Positions 40,372 to 50,253 are shown, numbered from the stretch's first letter. The stretch is 64,000 nt of DNA from Anaerosomatales bacterium (GCA_029210645.1 JARGFT010000008.1:46728-110727), one strand, 5' to 3'. The notes: generated from the sequence alone by a model not told the origin. Made by a program: numbers and translations.

Positions 40372-42053
40372 CTCCTCTGGGGGTCGCATCGTCCGACGTC
40401 AGCAAGCACCTGGCCCGCCATCGGGAGATGGCAGCGGTGCTCGCCGACGAAGGTCTGCACACCGTCATCGACGCCGTTGGCCTCGGGGGCTTCGCGCCCA
40501 AGCGCCGCAGGGCGTCGCGGCGGGAGGATACCGATGTCCTCACGCGCGAGCAGCACGCCAGGCGTGCGCTCGAGCGGCTCGGTCCGACCTTCATCAAGGT
40601 CGGACAGGCGATCTCGACCCGTACCGACGTCATCCCGCCCGAACTCTCGCGCGAGCTGCGCAAGCTGCAGGACGAGGTCCCCGCGGAGCCCTTCGAGACC
40701 GTCAAAGGCGTGATCGAGGCCGACCTCGACCTGCCGCTCGAAGAGGCGTTCGCGACCTTCGAGCGCGAGCCGGCAGCCGCCGCCTCGCTCGGTCAGGTCC
40801 ACTGGGCGACACTGCACGACGGCACCGAGGTAGCGGTCAAGGTGCAGCGGCCCGGTGCACGGCGCCAGGTCGAGATCGACATCGATATCGCGCTCACGCA
40901 GGCCCGGTGGGTCGCCCAGCAGACCGATCTCTTCGGCACCACAGATATCGTCGCCATCGCCGAGGAGTTCCTCGATGCGGTCAGGCAGGAGCTTGACTAC
41001 ACCAAGGAAGCGAGCAACGCCGACCGGCTGTGGCGCGCGTTTCGCGACGACGAGACCGTCGCCTTTCCCCGAGTCCACTGGCAGCGCTGCAGCGGTCGCG
41101 TGCTCACGCTGGAGCGGCTCAACGGCATCACGATGAACCGGTTCGACATGCTCGATGAGGCGGGCATGGACCGCTCCGAGCTTGCGGCCCGCGGGATCAA
41201 CTGCTACCTCAAGCAGATCTTCGAGTTCGGCTTCTTCCACGCCGACCCCCATCCGGGCAACTACCTGGCGCTGCCGGACGGTCGCGTGGGGTTCACCGAC
41301 TTCGGCCGGGTAGGGAGCATCTCGGATGCCTCGCGCGAGCGCTTCGTGGACCTCATCTGGGGTGCGGTGAACCACGATCCGAGGATGGCCACCGACACCC
41401 TGATCGCGCTGAGCGAGAACCCCGACATCGACGAGCCCGCGCTCTTCAAGGAGGTCTCCCGCCTCATCGGCAAGTACCACGGGCTGGAGCTCGGCAAGAT
41501 AAACTTCGGCGAGCTGATGCGCGAGACACTCGGGCTGATCCGCGGCCATCAGCTCGGCGTGCCGAACGACTTCGCGCTCGTCATCGGTACGCTGGGCATC
41601 CTCGAGGGTGTGGGTACCACGCTCGATTCGACGTTCGACTTCGCCACCGCCGCCAAGCCCTACGCCAACAAGGTGGTCCAGGAGCGCATGCGGCCCGACG
41701 TCATCGCGGGCAAGGCCATGACCGCGCTGCGCAACACGATGCGCGTCGCCGAGATGCTGCCGGAGGCTACCGAGCAGCTGATGCGCCGCGTCTCCAAGGG
41801 CGAGGTGAAGATCTCGGTGCGCCCCACCGGCGTCGAACAGCTCGTTGCCGATCTCAAGGAGCTGGTGAACCGGCTTGCCTTCGCGATGGTGGTCGCCGCG
41901 CTCGTCATCGGCTTCTCCACGCTGCTGAGCGTGACCGGCGCGCCCGGGTGGGTGCGGATCGTGGGCGAGATCGGCATCGTACTTTCGTTCGTCGTGACGG
42001 TGTGGTTCTTCGTCTCGATCATCCTCGCGCACACCCGCGGGAAGAGGCGCTAG
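40368..42053 (+). CDS. ABC1/UbiB/AarF family atypical kinase
   Basis: LGPTFIKVGQAISTRTDVIPPEL..AAASLGQVHWA..FGFFHADPHPGNY. Confidence 0.93.
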   Translation: MTPLGVASSDVSKHLARHREMAAVLADEGLHTVIDAVGLGGFAPKRRRASRREDTDVLTREQHARRALERLGPTFIKVGQAISTRTDVIPPELSRELRKLQDEVPAEPFETVKGVIEADLDLPLEEAFATFEREPAAAASLGQVHWATLHDGTEVAVKVQRPGARRQVEIDIDIALTQARWVAQQTDLFGTTDIVAIAEEFLDAVRQELDYTKEASNADRLWRAFRDDETVAFPRVHWQRCSGRVLTLERLNGITMNRFDMLDEAGMDRSELAARGINCYLKQIFEFGFFHADPHPGNYLALPDGRVGFTDFGRVGSISDASRERFVDLIWGAVNHDPRMATDTLIALSENPDIDEPALFKEVSRLIGKYHGLELGKINFGELMRETLGLIRGHQLGVPNDFALVIGTLGILEGVGTTLDSTFDFATAAKPYANKVVQERMRPDVIAGKAMTALRNTMRVAEMLPEATEQLMRRVSKGEVKISVRPTGVEQLVADLKELVNRLAFAMVVAALVIGFSTLLSVTGAPGWVRIVGEIGIVLSFVVTVWFFVSIILAHTRGKRR

Positions 42054-42156
42054 AGGCGTAACGTGCCCGGCCTCCTCTGCCCGACGGGGCGCCACCGCGG
42101 TTCGCTGCGCTTCCGGTAGAATCGGGTGCACCTGTCGAGTGAAGGAGCGTACCCAC

Positions 42157-43686
42157 GTGGCGAAGGACCGTCTGGCGAGCGTGCTCGAGCGTTGGGAGGC
42201 CGTCATCGGTCTCGAGATCCACACCGAGCTCACCGCGCTCAACACCAAGATGTTCTGCGGCTGTCCGGTGGCCTTTGGCGGAGAGCCTAACACGAGGGTC
42301 TGCCCGGTCTGCCTCGGCATGCCCGGCGCCCTGCCCGTGCCGAACCGGGCCGCCATCGAGGCCACCGTGCTCGCGGGGCTTGCCACCAACTGCACCATCG
42401 CCGAGTGGAGCCAGTTCCACCGCAAGAACTACTTCTATCCCGACATGCCCAAGAACTACCAGATCTCCCAGTACGACCTGCCTTTTTGCGCGGACGGCTT
42501 TCTCGATGTGGAGGTCGAGCACGATGGCGCCGCCCAGCGCCCCGACCGGGACGCGGGGTACACCACGCGGATCGGCATCACCCGGATCCACCTCGAGGAG
42601 GACACCGGCAAGATGATCCACGTGGGCGGGAGCGAAGGCCGCATCGCCGGTGCGACCCACAGTCTCGTCGACTTCAACCGTGCGGGCACCGGGCTGATGG
42701 AGCTCGTGACCGAGCCCGACATCCGCACGCCGGAAGAAGCGCGCCGCTTCGCCCAGAAACTGCGGCTCATCTGGCTCACGCTCGGTGTCTCCGACTGCAA
42801 CATGGAGGAGGGCTCGATGCGCGTGGATGCGAACGTGAGCGTCCGGCCGCGCGGGGAGACGGAGCTCGGTACGAAGGCCGAGATCAAGAACATGAACTCC
42901 TTCAAGTCGCTGCACGATGCGCTCGCTCACGAGATCGTGCGCCAGACCGAGGAGTTGGACAACGGAGGCCGGATCGTCCAGGAGACGCGCCACTGGGACG
43001 CGGGTGCCAAGCGAACGAGCAGCCTGCGCTCCAAGGAAGAGGCCCACGACTACCGCTACTTCCCCGAGCCGGACATGGTGCCTTTCGAGTTCTCCGCCGA
43101 GTGGATCGAGTCGGTGCGGGCGACCCTTCCCGAGCTGCCCGACGAGAAGCGCAGGCGGCTCATCGACGCCTACGGCATCCCGGTGCACGACGCCACGGTG
43201 CTGACCGGAGATGACCTCGACATGGCCGAGTTCTTCGAGGCGGCCGTGACCATCGGCGGGGCGGAGCGCGCCAAGGCGATCAGCAACGTGATGCTCAACG
43301 ACCTCTCGATGCACCTGAACGCCGCGGGTATCAGCGTGGCCGAGTCCAAGGTGGTCCCGTCGATGGTGGCCGAGCTCGTGGGGCTGGTAGAGGAGGGGAC
43401 GATCTCGAGCAAGCAGGCCAAGGAGGTCTTCGCCGAGATGGCCGAGACGGGGGATGCTCCCGGCGCCATCGTGGAGTTGCGCGGGATGAAGCAGGTCTCC
43501 GACACCGGCGCGATCGAGGAGGTCGTCGACCGCGTCATCGCCGCCAACCCCGCCCAGGTCGAGCAGTATCGCGGAGGCAAGACCGCCGTGATCGGGTTCT
43601 TCGTGGGACAGGTCATGCGCGAGATGGGCGGCCAGGCCAACCCGAAGGTTGTGAACGAGGTGCTGGCCCGCAGGCTCGGCGGGTGA
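42157..43686 (+). CDS. gatB: Asp-tRNA(Asn)/Glu-tRNA(Gln) amidotransferase subunit B
   Basis: WEAVIGLEIHTELTALNTKMFCGC..RVCPVCLGMPGALPVPN; GTG start behind GAAGGAG. Confidence 0.96.
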   Translation: MAKDRLASVLERWEAVIGLEIHTELTALNTKMFCGCPVAFGGEPNTRVCPVCLGMPGALPVPNRAAIEATVLAGLATNCTIAEWSQFHRKNYFYPDMPKNYQISQYDLPFCADGFLDVEVEHDGAAQRPDRDAGYTTRIGITRIHLEEDTGKMIHVGGSEGRIAGATHSLVDFNRAGTGLMELVTEPDIRTPEEARRFAQKLRLIWLTLGVSDCNMEEGSMRVDANVSVRPRGETELGTKAEIKNMNSFKSLHDALAHEIVRQTEELDNGGRIVQETRHWDAGAKRTSSLRSKEEAHDYRYFPEPDMVPFEFSAEWIESVRATLPELPDEKRRRLIDAYGIPVHDATVLTGDDLDMAEFFEAAVTIGGAERAKAISNVMLNDLSMHLNAAGISVAESKVVPSMVAELVGLVEEGTISSKQAKEVFAEMAETGDAPGAIVELRGMKQVSDTGAIEEVVDRVIAANPAQVEQYRGGKTAVIGFFVGQVMREMGGQANPKVVNEVLARRLGG

Positions 43687-43819
43687 CGGCGTCGGGTTGG
43701 ATTCCGGCAAGACCCCGGTTGTTGCGGCGTGCTAGCGTCTGCCGCGCGAGGGAAGCGGGCGGCTTCGACTCGGGCGCGTCGGGGGTTCGACTCGGGCGCC
43801 AGGGGCTTGTGCCGGACCG

Positions 43820-43855
43820 TCGAGTTAGTGAGAACGATCGTTCCCAGTAACTCGA
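43820..43855. repeat. 36-bp interspersed palindromic repeat, copy 2
   Basis: TCGAGTTAGTGAGAACGATCGTTCCCAGTAACTCGA. Confidence 0.9.
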
Positions 43856-43925
43856 CGCACGTGCCAACCGCCTCCCGTGACCCCCTCGCCTCATACGGCG
43901 CGGAACACACGATCGGGGGACTCAC

Positions 43926-44285
43926 ATGGCCAGACCACCGTATCCCGGCAAACTTCACTACTTCATCGGCAGTAGAACCCGGGCGCGTGTCATCGAGCGC
44001 CTCTTCTCGGGCTCACAGCCCGAGACGTACCTGCGCGAGCTCGGGCGTCACACCGGAGCTGGCCTCGGGGCCCTGCATCGCGAGGTGACCGAGCTCCGGC
44101 GCATGGGGCTGATCAGCACGCACGTCAGAGGGACGTCACGCTATTTCGTGCCGGATGCGACTCACCCGCTGTACGAGCCGCTCCGTGCGCTGGTCGAGGC
44201 CTGCGAGACCCAGGATCGCAGCGATCGCACCCCGCTACGCCCGGGGCTCCGACAGGGGGCGCATCGCCAGAGGGGCAGTGGGTAA
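43926..44285 (+). CDS. Winged-helix transcriptional regulator
   Basis: RARVIERLFSGSQPETYLRELGRHTGAGLGALHREVTELRRMGLISTHVRGTSRYFVPD. Confidence 0.75.
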   Translation: MARPPYPGKLHYFIGSRTRARVIERLFSGSQPETYLRELGRHTGAGLGALHREVTELRRMGLISTHVRGTSRYFVPDATHPLYEPLRALVEACETQDRSDRTPLRPGLRQGAHRQRGSG

Positions 44286-44409
44286 CGCCCGGGGGCGTTG
44301 GCTTTGGTCGAAACGGCGACCGTTCGGAGCCGCTAAACGGCACCAAAAAGCCGTTCGTCGCCCAATCAGTGACATTCGTCAGCATTTCGAACATTTCTCG
44401 GAAAAGTGC

Positions 44410-44438
44410 TTGCGCGCCCCCGAGAGGTCGGATAGAGT
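44410..44438 (+). promoter_or_regulatory. Sigma70-type promoter of the ncRNA candidate
   Basis: TTGCGC - 17 nt - TAGAGT. Confidence 0.65.
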
Positions 44439-44444
44439 CTGTCT

Positions 44445-44617
44445 TGTCCCGAGAGGTTGAACCGGGCGAGCCGCCAAAAGTAGCGTACCAGTAGCTGCCG
44501 GCGGAGCTTCAGAAGGGTTGGCCACGCGCGAGTGGGGTTGGTCCGGTCGGAGTTCCAAGGGTGTGAAACGGGAAGCTACGGAGTAGCGAGTCTCGCAGGG
44601 GGAGATTTCTCGGGACA
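44445..44617 (+). ncRNA. Candidate standalone structured RNA (~173 nt, family not recognised)
   Basis: Predicted TSS coincides with the first base of a perfect terminal stem TGTCCCGAGA (44445-44454) / TCTCGGGACA (44608-44617); internal hairpins GCTAC-GGA-GTAGC and CCAC-GCGCGA-GTGG; no convincing ORF. Confidence 0.6.
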
Positions 44618-44628
44618 CTTTTGTGTCC
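44613..44628. terminator. Hairpin between convergent transcripts
   Basis: GGACAC-TTTT-GTGTCC. Confidence 0.45.
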
Positions 44629-44635
44629 GGGGACC

Positions 44636-45571
44636 CTACAGCTCGCTCACCACATGCGCCACGGCAGCATCCAGATCGGCGTAGGCGTACTCGAATCCGG
44701 TCTGCCCGAGGGCGCGAGGCTCGGCGCGCTGGCTGTAGAGCATGTAGGGCGCGACCTCACCGAGAACCGCCCTGAGCGCCGGCCCGGGAACGGGGAGCCA
44801 CGAGGGTCGGCGCAGTGCCCGGCCGAGAGCCGCTGTCAGATCGCGCATCCTTACGGGCTCGGGTGCGCACGCGTTCACCGGGCCGGACACCTCAGCGGAT
44901 TCGATCGCGTGACGGTAGACCGCTGCGATGTCGTGGACGTGTATCCAGGTCGTCCACTGTCGTCCGCTGCCCACCGGCCCCCCGACAAAGAGTTTCATCG
45001 GGAGCGCAAGGCGGGGGACGAGTCCCTCTGTGCCCAGCACGAGTCCGGTGCGGACGCACACGACCCGGGTGCCGGTGATCCGCTCGGCCTCGCGTGCAGC
45101 GGCCTCCCATTCGCATGCCAGTATCGCGAGCCAGTCAGCGCCGGGATCGGAATCCTCATCGAGGACCTCCTCGCCGCGGTCGCCGTAGATGCCCACGCCC
45201 GACGCGCTCACGAGCACGCGCGAGCGATCGGGATGCGTCGTCGCGGCGTCGGCGAGGGCGCGCACGAGGGCGCGATTCGTGCCCACGCGGCTCTCCCGCA
45301 GCGCGTGCTTGACAGTGGCGTTCCACCGGCTCGCTATCGGATGCCCCGAAAGGTTGACCACCGCATCGGATGCGCCTACCTGCTCGGTCCACCCGCTTTC
45401 GGGCGCGCGGTGGTCGAACCGGACCTCCTCGAGCGCGTCGGGGTCGAACCCGAGCTCGCGTACCCTTCCCGGTCGCCGTGAGAGCCACACGACATCGTGA
45501 CCTGCTTCGATGAGCTGTCGCGTGAGCTCCCTGCCGATGAACCCGGTTCCCCCGGCGATGGCGATACGCAC
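44636..45571 (-). CDS. TIGR01777-type NAD-dependent epimerase / SDR oxidoreductase
   Basis: MRIAIAGGTGFIGRELTRQLIEAGHDVVWLSRRP. Confidence 0.92.
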   Translation of the reverse strand: MRIAIAGGTGFIGRELTRQLIEAGHDVVWLSRRPGRVRELGFDPDALEEVRFDHRAPESGWTEQVGASDAVVNLSGHPIASRWNATVKHALRESRVGTNRALVRALADAATTHPDRSRVLVSASGVGIYGDRGEEVLDEDSDPGADWLAILACEWEAAAREAERITGTRVVCVRTGLVLGTEGLVPRLALPMKLFVGGPVGSGRQWTTWIHVHDIAAVYRHAIESAEVSGPVNACAPEPVRMRDLTAALGRALRRPSWLPVPGPALRAVLGEVAPYMLYSQRAEPRALGQTGFEYAYADLDAAVAHVVSEL

Positions 45572-45735
45572 TGGCTGTCCTCCGGTCCTCGTGGTGCCCC
45601 TGTCACCTCATGCTACCCGAACCCGGTCTGGCGGCGGGTCCGGTGTCCTCGGGTATAGACTCTCAGATGCCGGTCATCGGCATCGGGCGAGAGAGCTGGA
45701 CACGCACAGGTTCGCGTTCGCCGACAGGAGATCCG

Positions 45736-46293
45736 ATGAGGCGACACCCGTACTGGGTCCCGATGATCACCGTGCTCATCGTGAGCGCGGCACTTGCCGG
45801 TTGCGCCTTGCCCCGCGCCGACGAGCCCGTGGTCGCCGAGCCGGAGGACGTGACAGCCCAACCGTCCGAGCCTGCAGTTCCCGCGGTGCCGCCCGAGATC
45901 GACACCGAGATCGTCTCGGTCGAACTCGGCGAGGAGGCGACGGCCGGCCCGTGGACGCTGCTCGTGCGCGAAGCTGAGTTCGAGGACTCCTTCGGCGACC
46001 TGTCGGCATCAAACGGCGGCACGCTGCTCAAGCTCGAGATGCGGCTCGCGAACTCCTCGGCAGACGACCTCATGGCGACCCCGACCGACTTCACGCTCTC
46101 CGACGGCACGGCATCCGCACTCCCGATGACCGGCGTGCCTGAGTTGACGCCGGAGCGCGCCGTTCCAGCGGGCGGCTCGGTGGAGCTCACTGCGGTCTTC
46201 TCCATCTCGGCGGCGCAGGCGGAGGCCCCGCTCGATCTCGTGTTTCAGCCGGCCGAGGGCGGTGCTGTGAGCATCGCGGTGGACATCCGCTAG
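45736..46293 (+). CDS. DUF4352-like lipoprotein
   Basis: Lipobox LAGC; beta-rich domain with LKLEMRLANSSADDLMATPTDFTLSDG. Confidence 0.75.
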   Translation: MRRHPYWVPMITVLIVSAALAGCALPRADEPVVAEPEDVTAQPSEPAVPAVPPEIDTEIVSVELGEEATAGPWTLLVREAEFEDSFGDLSASNGGTLLKLEMRLANSSADDLMATPTDFTLSDGTASALPMTGVPELTPERAVPAGGSVELTAVFSISAAQAEAPLDLVFQPAEGGAVSIAVDIR

Positions 46294-46321
46294 ATCGACA
46301 CACTCACATGAGAGGAGCCCG

Positions 46322-46756
46322 GTGAGGGCGCGCGCATCCGCGTACATCGACCGCGAGCCGCACGCAGTGTTCGAGCGGCTCGCAGACTTCGCCAGCCACG
46401 CATCGTGGCGGCCCGAGGTGCTCTCCACGCAGGTCATCGGAGAGGTCGCACGCGGCTCCGAGGTCATTCAGGGTGTCTCCCTGCAGGGGAGGACCGCCGT
46501 TCTCGACCTCGTGATCACCGAGTTCGACCCGCCGGAGCGGATCTCGTTTCGGACGAAGACCGCGAACCCCCGCGCCCGGGGCGGCTTCCGGCTCGAGCGG
46601 GAAGGCAGCGGCACCCGCGTGAACATCTCCGCCACCATCGAATTGGAGGGTGCCGCCTCGCTTGCCGAGGAACGCATCCGCGAGGCCGCCGAGCTCAACG
46701 CGCGGGAGAGCCTGGCGCGCCTGAAGGCCCAGCTCGAGAGCGGAGGAAACCTCTGA
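46322..46756 (+). CDS. SRPBCC superfamily protein
   Basis: ARASAYIDREPHAVFERLADFASHASWRPEV. Confidence 0.82.
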   Translation: MRARASAYIDREPHAVFERLADFASHASWRPEVLSTQVIGEVARGSEVIQGVSLQGRTAVLDLVITEFDPPERISFRTKTANPRARGGFRLEREGSGTRVNISATIELEGAASLAEERIREAAELNARESLARLKAQLESGGNL

Positions 46757-47961
46757 TGCGCAACCCGCTTTCCGGATTCGCGGACCCGCTGCGCCGACCG
46801 CGGTATCTCGTGTGGTCGGGTGTCGGCGTGATCGTTCTCCTGACCGTGATGATGGCGTCGCTCGCGGGTACCTCCACGCGCTGGTTCTGCAACGAGGTCT
46901 GTCACGTAGTGCACTACGACAACGCGCGGCAGTACGAGGCCTCCACTCACTCGCGGATCTCCTGCCTTGCGTGCCACATCCCGGTGAACCTCGACGGCCT
47001 GCGGTTCACAGCCGAGAAGGCCGAGAAGCTGCCGGATGTCTGGCACGTGCTGAGTGACTCGTTCCACCTGCCGATGAACGAGGCCTCGCGTATCGCGCTC
47101 ACGATGCCCGAGGGGCAGTGCACTCAGTGCCACAACCTCGCGACCCGGGAGCCCACGCCCACCGACGGGATTCTCATCGACCATGCGGTGCACTCCGAGG
47201 CGGAGATCCCCTGCGCCATTTGCCACAACCGTGTGGCGCATCCCGAGATCTTCGACCTCACGCTCCCCGGCAACGAGAAGCACGAGGACTTCATGACGAT
47301 GACCGCGTGCTTCCGCTGCCACACGCTCACCGACTCCTCGCCGCGCGAGTTCACGGCCCCCGGTGCGTGCAGCGCGTGCCACACGCCCGGGTTCGAGCTG
47401 ATGCCGGGCAGCCACCGGGAGGACGGCTTCTACGCCGAGTACGGTGACTCGTCCGGTCACGCCCGCATGGCTGCCGCCGAGGAAAGCACAACCGCTGCTG
47501 CCGGGGAGTTGTGGGCCGAGGCGGGACCGAAGATCCGCGAGAAGCGGCCGATGCTGCTCTCGCGCATCCTGCGCATCCCGCATGGAGAGCTCACCGACCT
47601 GCCGCCTGCAGGCGTTGTGAACGAGTGCTCGACGTGTCACGTGATGTCTGTCTTCTGCGAGGGCTGTCACGGCCTGGAGATGCCTCACCCGGCGAGCTTC
47701 ACGGCCGAGCACGCCGCACTCGGCGACGCCGATCCGGAGATGTGTGCGAGGTGCCACAACACAACCGGCGATGCCGCGCTCAACGACACCGCCTGCGACC
47801 AGTGCCACCACCCCGCCGGCGACCCGCGCGTCGCGTGGATCAGCGAGCACGATGAGGCTGCCCGGGCCACCGACGACATCAGGACCGACTGCTACCGGTG
47901 CCACGAGGAGCTGTTCTGCTCCGTGTGCCACGTGCGCGGCGAGAAGGCGACGCGGTACTGA
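46756..47961 (+). CDS. NapC/NirT-like membrane-anchored multiheme c-type cytochrome (about 12 hemes)
   Basis: N-terminal TM; one CX3CH (CNEVCH) plus eleven CXXCH motifs. Confidence 0.93.
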   Translation: MRNPLSGFADPLRRPRYLVWSGVGVIVLLTVMMASLAGTSTRWFCNEVCHVVHYDNARQYEASTHSRISCLACHIPVNLDGLRFTAEKAEKLPDVWHVLSDSFHLPMNEASRIALTMPEGQCTQCHNLATREPTPTDGILIDHAVHSEAEIPCAICHNRVAHPEIFDLTLPGNEKHEDFMTMTACFRCHTLTDSSPREFTAPGACSACHTPGFELMPGSHREDGFYAEYGDSSGHARMAAAEESTTAAAGELWAEAGPKIREKRPMLLSRILRIPHGELTDLPPAGVVNECSTCHVMSVFCEGCHGLEMPHPASFTAEHAALGDADPEMCARCHNTTGDAALNDTACDQCHHPAGDPRVAWISEHDEAARATDDIRTDCYRCHEELFCSVCHVRGEKATRY

Positions 47962-47982
47962 GGCTGGCGCGCCCGGGACGTG

Positions 47983-48012
47983 TGTCTTACAAGCGGTTAG
48001 GAAAGTAAGACA
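47983..48012. promoter_or_regulatory. Inverted repeat upstream of vapBC
   Basis: TGTCTTAC-N14-GTAAGACA. Confidence 0.5.
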
Positions 48013-48049
48013 TTCATGCAGCGTGTGAGTTCCCGGGAGGCGGGCCGAG

Positions 48050-48307
48050 ATGCGCGTGACCGTGTCGTCGAAGGGGCAGATCGTGCTACCGGCGGATATT
48101 CGTCGCAAGTACCGCTTGAGCGCGGGTACTCGACTGCAGCTCGTGGATCTTGGTGGTCAGATCTCCCTCGTGCCGGCGATGGATGATGCCGTGCTGGAGT
48201 CCTTCGGGATGCTCGAGGACGGGCCCTCCACCGCGGACCTTGAGCGTGCTCGTCGGGAGGACCGTCGCCGCGAGGACCGCACCCGCCAGAAAGACGCCGG
48301 GCGGTGA
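48050..48307 (+). CDS. AbrB/SpoVT-family antitoxin (VapB-like)
   Basis: MRVTVSSKGQIVLPADIRRKYRLSAGTRLQLVD. Confidence 0.9.
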   Translation: MRVTVSSKGQIVLPADIRRKYRLSAGTRLQLVDLGGQISLVPAMDDAVLESFGMLEDGPSTADLERARREDRRREDRTRQKDAGR

Positions 48308-48717
48308 GCGCGGGACCCGCAGTCGTGCTCGATGCGTGGGCGGTGATGGCGTACCTGCGGGGCGAGGCGGCGGGCGAGGTTGTTCGCGACCTCCTGGCCG
48401 GGGCCCGGGAGGCAGGCGCCGCTCTCCCGCTCTCGGTGGTCAACTGGGGCGAGGTCGTCTACGTCACGATGCGTGCGCGCGGGCGCGAGGACGCGGTGCG
48501 CGTCGTGGCTGCGCTCGATGGATTGCCGGTGGCGGTGGTGGACGCCGATCGTGATCTGACGTCGCGCGCAGCCATGCTGAAGGCAGAGCACCGTCTGTCC
48601 TATGCCGACGCATGCGCTGCAGCCCTTGCGCTCGCACTCGATCTCCCGCTGCTCACCGGCGACCCGGAGTTCCGCGCTCTCGAACCGGAGTTGGCGCTGC
48701 ACTGGATCGGGGAGTAG
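48304..48717 (+). CDS. PIN domain toxin (VapC-like)
   Basis: VVLDAWAVMAYLRGE..NWGEVVY..LSYADACAAALALALDLPLLTGDPEFRAL. Confidence 0.92.
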   Translation: MSAGPAVVLDAWAVMAYLRGEAAGEVVRDLLAGAREAGAALPLSVVNWGEVVYVTMRARGREDAVRVVAALDGLPVAVVDADRDLTSRAAMLKAEHRLSYADACAAALALALDLPLLTGDPEFRALEPELALHWIGE

Positions 48718-48776
48718 GCGATATGCAGGCAGTCTGCGCGCAGTGGCGTGGGGAAGGGAGAGGGTCAGCAGTACCG

Positions 48777-48812
48777 TCGAGTTAGTGAGAACGATCGTTC
48801 CCATTAACTCGA
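48777..48812. repeat. 36-bp interspersed palindromic repeat, copy 3
   Basis: TCGAGTTAGTGAGAACGATCGTTCCCATTAACTCGA. Confidence 0.9.
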
Positions 48813-48884
48813 GGGTCCGGGAAGAACCCTCGGAGCGTCTCGGACAGCGCGCAGCACGTGGCGTCACCCGCGCCCCCGCGCCTC

Positions 48885-50156
48885 CTACGGCAGTGGCGAG
48901 ACCGGCTCCTCGGCGGCGGTGATCGTCGGAATCGCCTCCTCGGGCACCGGCCGGTCCCCGAGCTCGCGGTCGATGCTGCGCGCCTCGCCGAGCGAGAACA
49001 GCGCGAGAGCGGAGGCGAAGAGCGCGCCTGCGATCATCGTGCCCTGAACGCCCAACACGCCCGCGACAGCCGGCGCGATCGCGAGCGGCAGCAGCTCTCC
49101 GAAGCGCCGGTGCGTCTCGGCGGTGCCGATCACCCGGCCCACGGACTCGGGTGGGGAGTCGCGATGGATGAGCGTGCGCAGCAGCGGCTCGAGCAGGCCG
49201 ATGACCGAGCCCCACGCCAGCGCGCCGAGGTAGACGACGCGCATGTCGGCGGTCCCCACGTAGATGATCGACCCGAACCCGCTGAGCGCCACCGCATACG
49301 CGAGCCCGCGCGCCGAGATCACGCTCATCCGCAGGCGGGGCAGCATCGCGGCACCGATCAGCATGCCCGTCCCGAACACCATGTTCACCCAGCCGAGCGT
49401 CTCGATGTCGGCGAGCACCACGTCGCGGAAGAAGAGCGGTTCGAGCACCCCGAACGCGCCGAAACTCAGCCACACCACGGTGCCCGCGAGCACGTAGTAG
49501 CGCAGCGCGCGGATGCGGTAGGCGGTGCGCATGCCGTCGATCAGTTCGGCCACGGCGCGACTCCGCTTCCCGACCGGTCGGGGAGCGGGTGCCCGCACCA
49601 GGTGCGCGCGCCACACGATGATGGCAGCGGCCAGCGACGTGACCGCGTCGATGATGAAGATCCAGTCCACGTTCGCGTAGCGGACGATCAGCGCGCCGAT
49701 CGCCGGCCCGATCACAAAAGAGAGCGATCCGGCACCGTCGAGCATCGAGTTCACCCGTTTGAGTTCCTCGGGCCGCTCGGTGAGGTAGGGGGCGAAGGTC
49801 GCTCCCGCCGTCATGACCGGGGCTCCCACCAGCGCCCACACCGTGCCCACCGCGATCAGCGCCGGCATCGTGTCGGCCCAGATGAAGGCGAGCGCGGCGG
49901 GAACGAAGATGACCTCGGCCACGGCGAGTACCACGCGCGGCCCGTAGCGGTCGACGAGCACGCCGGAGGCAGCGCTTCCGATCAGGAGTGCCACCGACAG
50001 CGCGAACATGAGCACGGCGAGATCACCGGCCGTTGCGTCAAGGTCGAAGGCTGCCTTGCCCCACACGCCGACGAAGAACGCCGCCTCGCTGCCGACGCGC
50101 GACAGGAACCGGGCGGCGACTACTCTGAACAGGTCGATCCGTCTCATGAACGCCAC
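48885..50156 (-). CDS. MFS transporter
   Basis: 12-TM pattern; SAASGVLVDRYGPRVVLAVAEV motif A-like. Confidence 0.9.
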   Translation of the reverse strand: MAFMRRIDLFRVVAARFLSRVGSEAAFFVGVWGKAAFDLDATAGDLAVLMFALSVALLIGSAASGVLVDRYGPRVVLAVAEVIFVPAALAFIWADTMPALIAVGTVWALVGAPVMTAGATFAPYLTERPEELKRVNSMLDGAGSLSFVIGPAIGALIVRYANVDWIFIIDAVTSLAAAIIVWRAHLVRAPAPRPVGKRSRAVAELIDGMRTAYRIRALRYYVLAGTVVWLSFGAFGVLEPLFFRDVVLADIETLGWVNMVFGTGMLIGAAMLPRLRMSVISARGLAYAVALSGFGSIIYVGTADMRVVYLGALAWGSVIGLLEPLLRTLIHRDSPPESVGRVIGTAETHRRFGELLPLAIAPAVAGVLGVQGTMIAGALFASALALFSLGEARSIDRELGDRPVPEEAIPTITAAEEPVSPLP

Positions 50157-50253
50157 TCTCGAACGGGTGCCAACACGGCATGATATGCGTTTCGGCCGGC
50201 CGAAGATACAGAAACCGGGTTACCCTGACAGCCACTCGGTGGGTACGGGCGCG

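Noticed and set aside
39831-42425. 864-aa minus-strand ORF opposite the phasin and AarF genes
   Set aside because: Shadow ORF; the plus strand has clear AarF/UbiB motifs. It also runs through repeat copy 1.
43764-43800. tRNA T-arm-like TTCGACTCGGGCGC, present twice
   Set aside because: No acceptor, D or anticodon arms can be built; treated as a short direct repeat.
48157-49839. 560-aa minus-strand ORF spanning vapBC and the MFS gene
   Set aside because: Antisense or out-of-frame to well-supported genes and runs through repeat copy 3.
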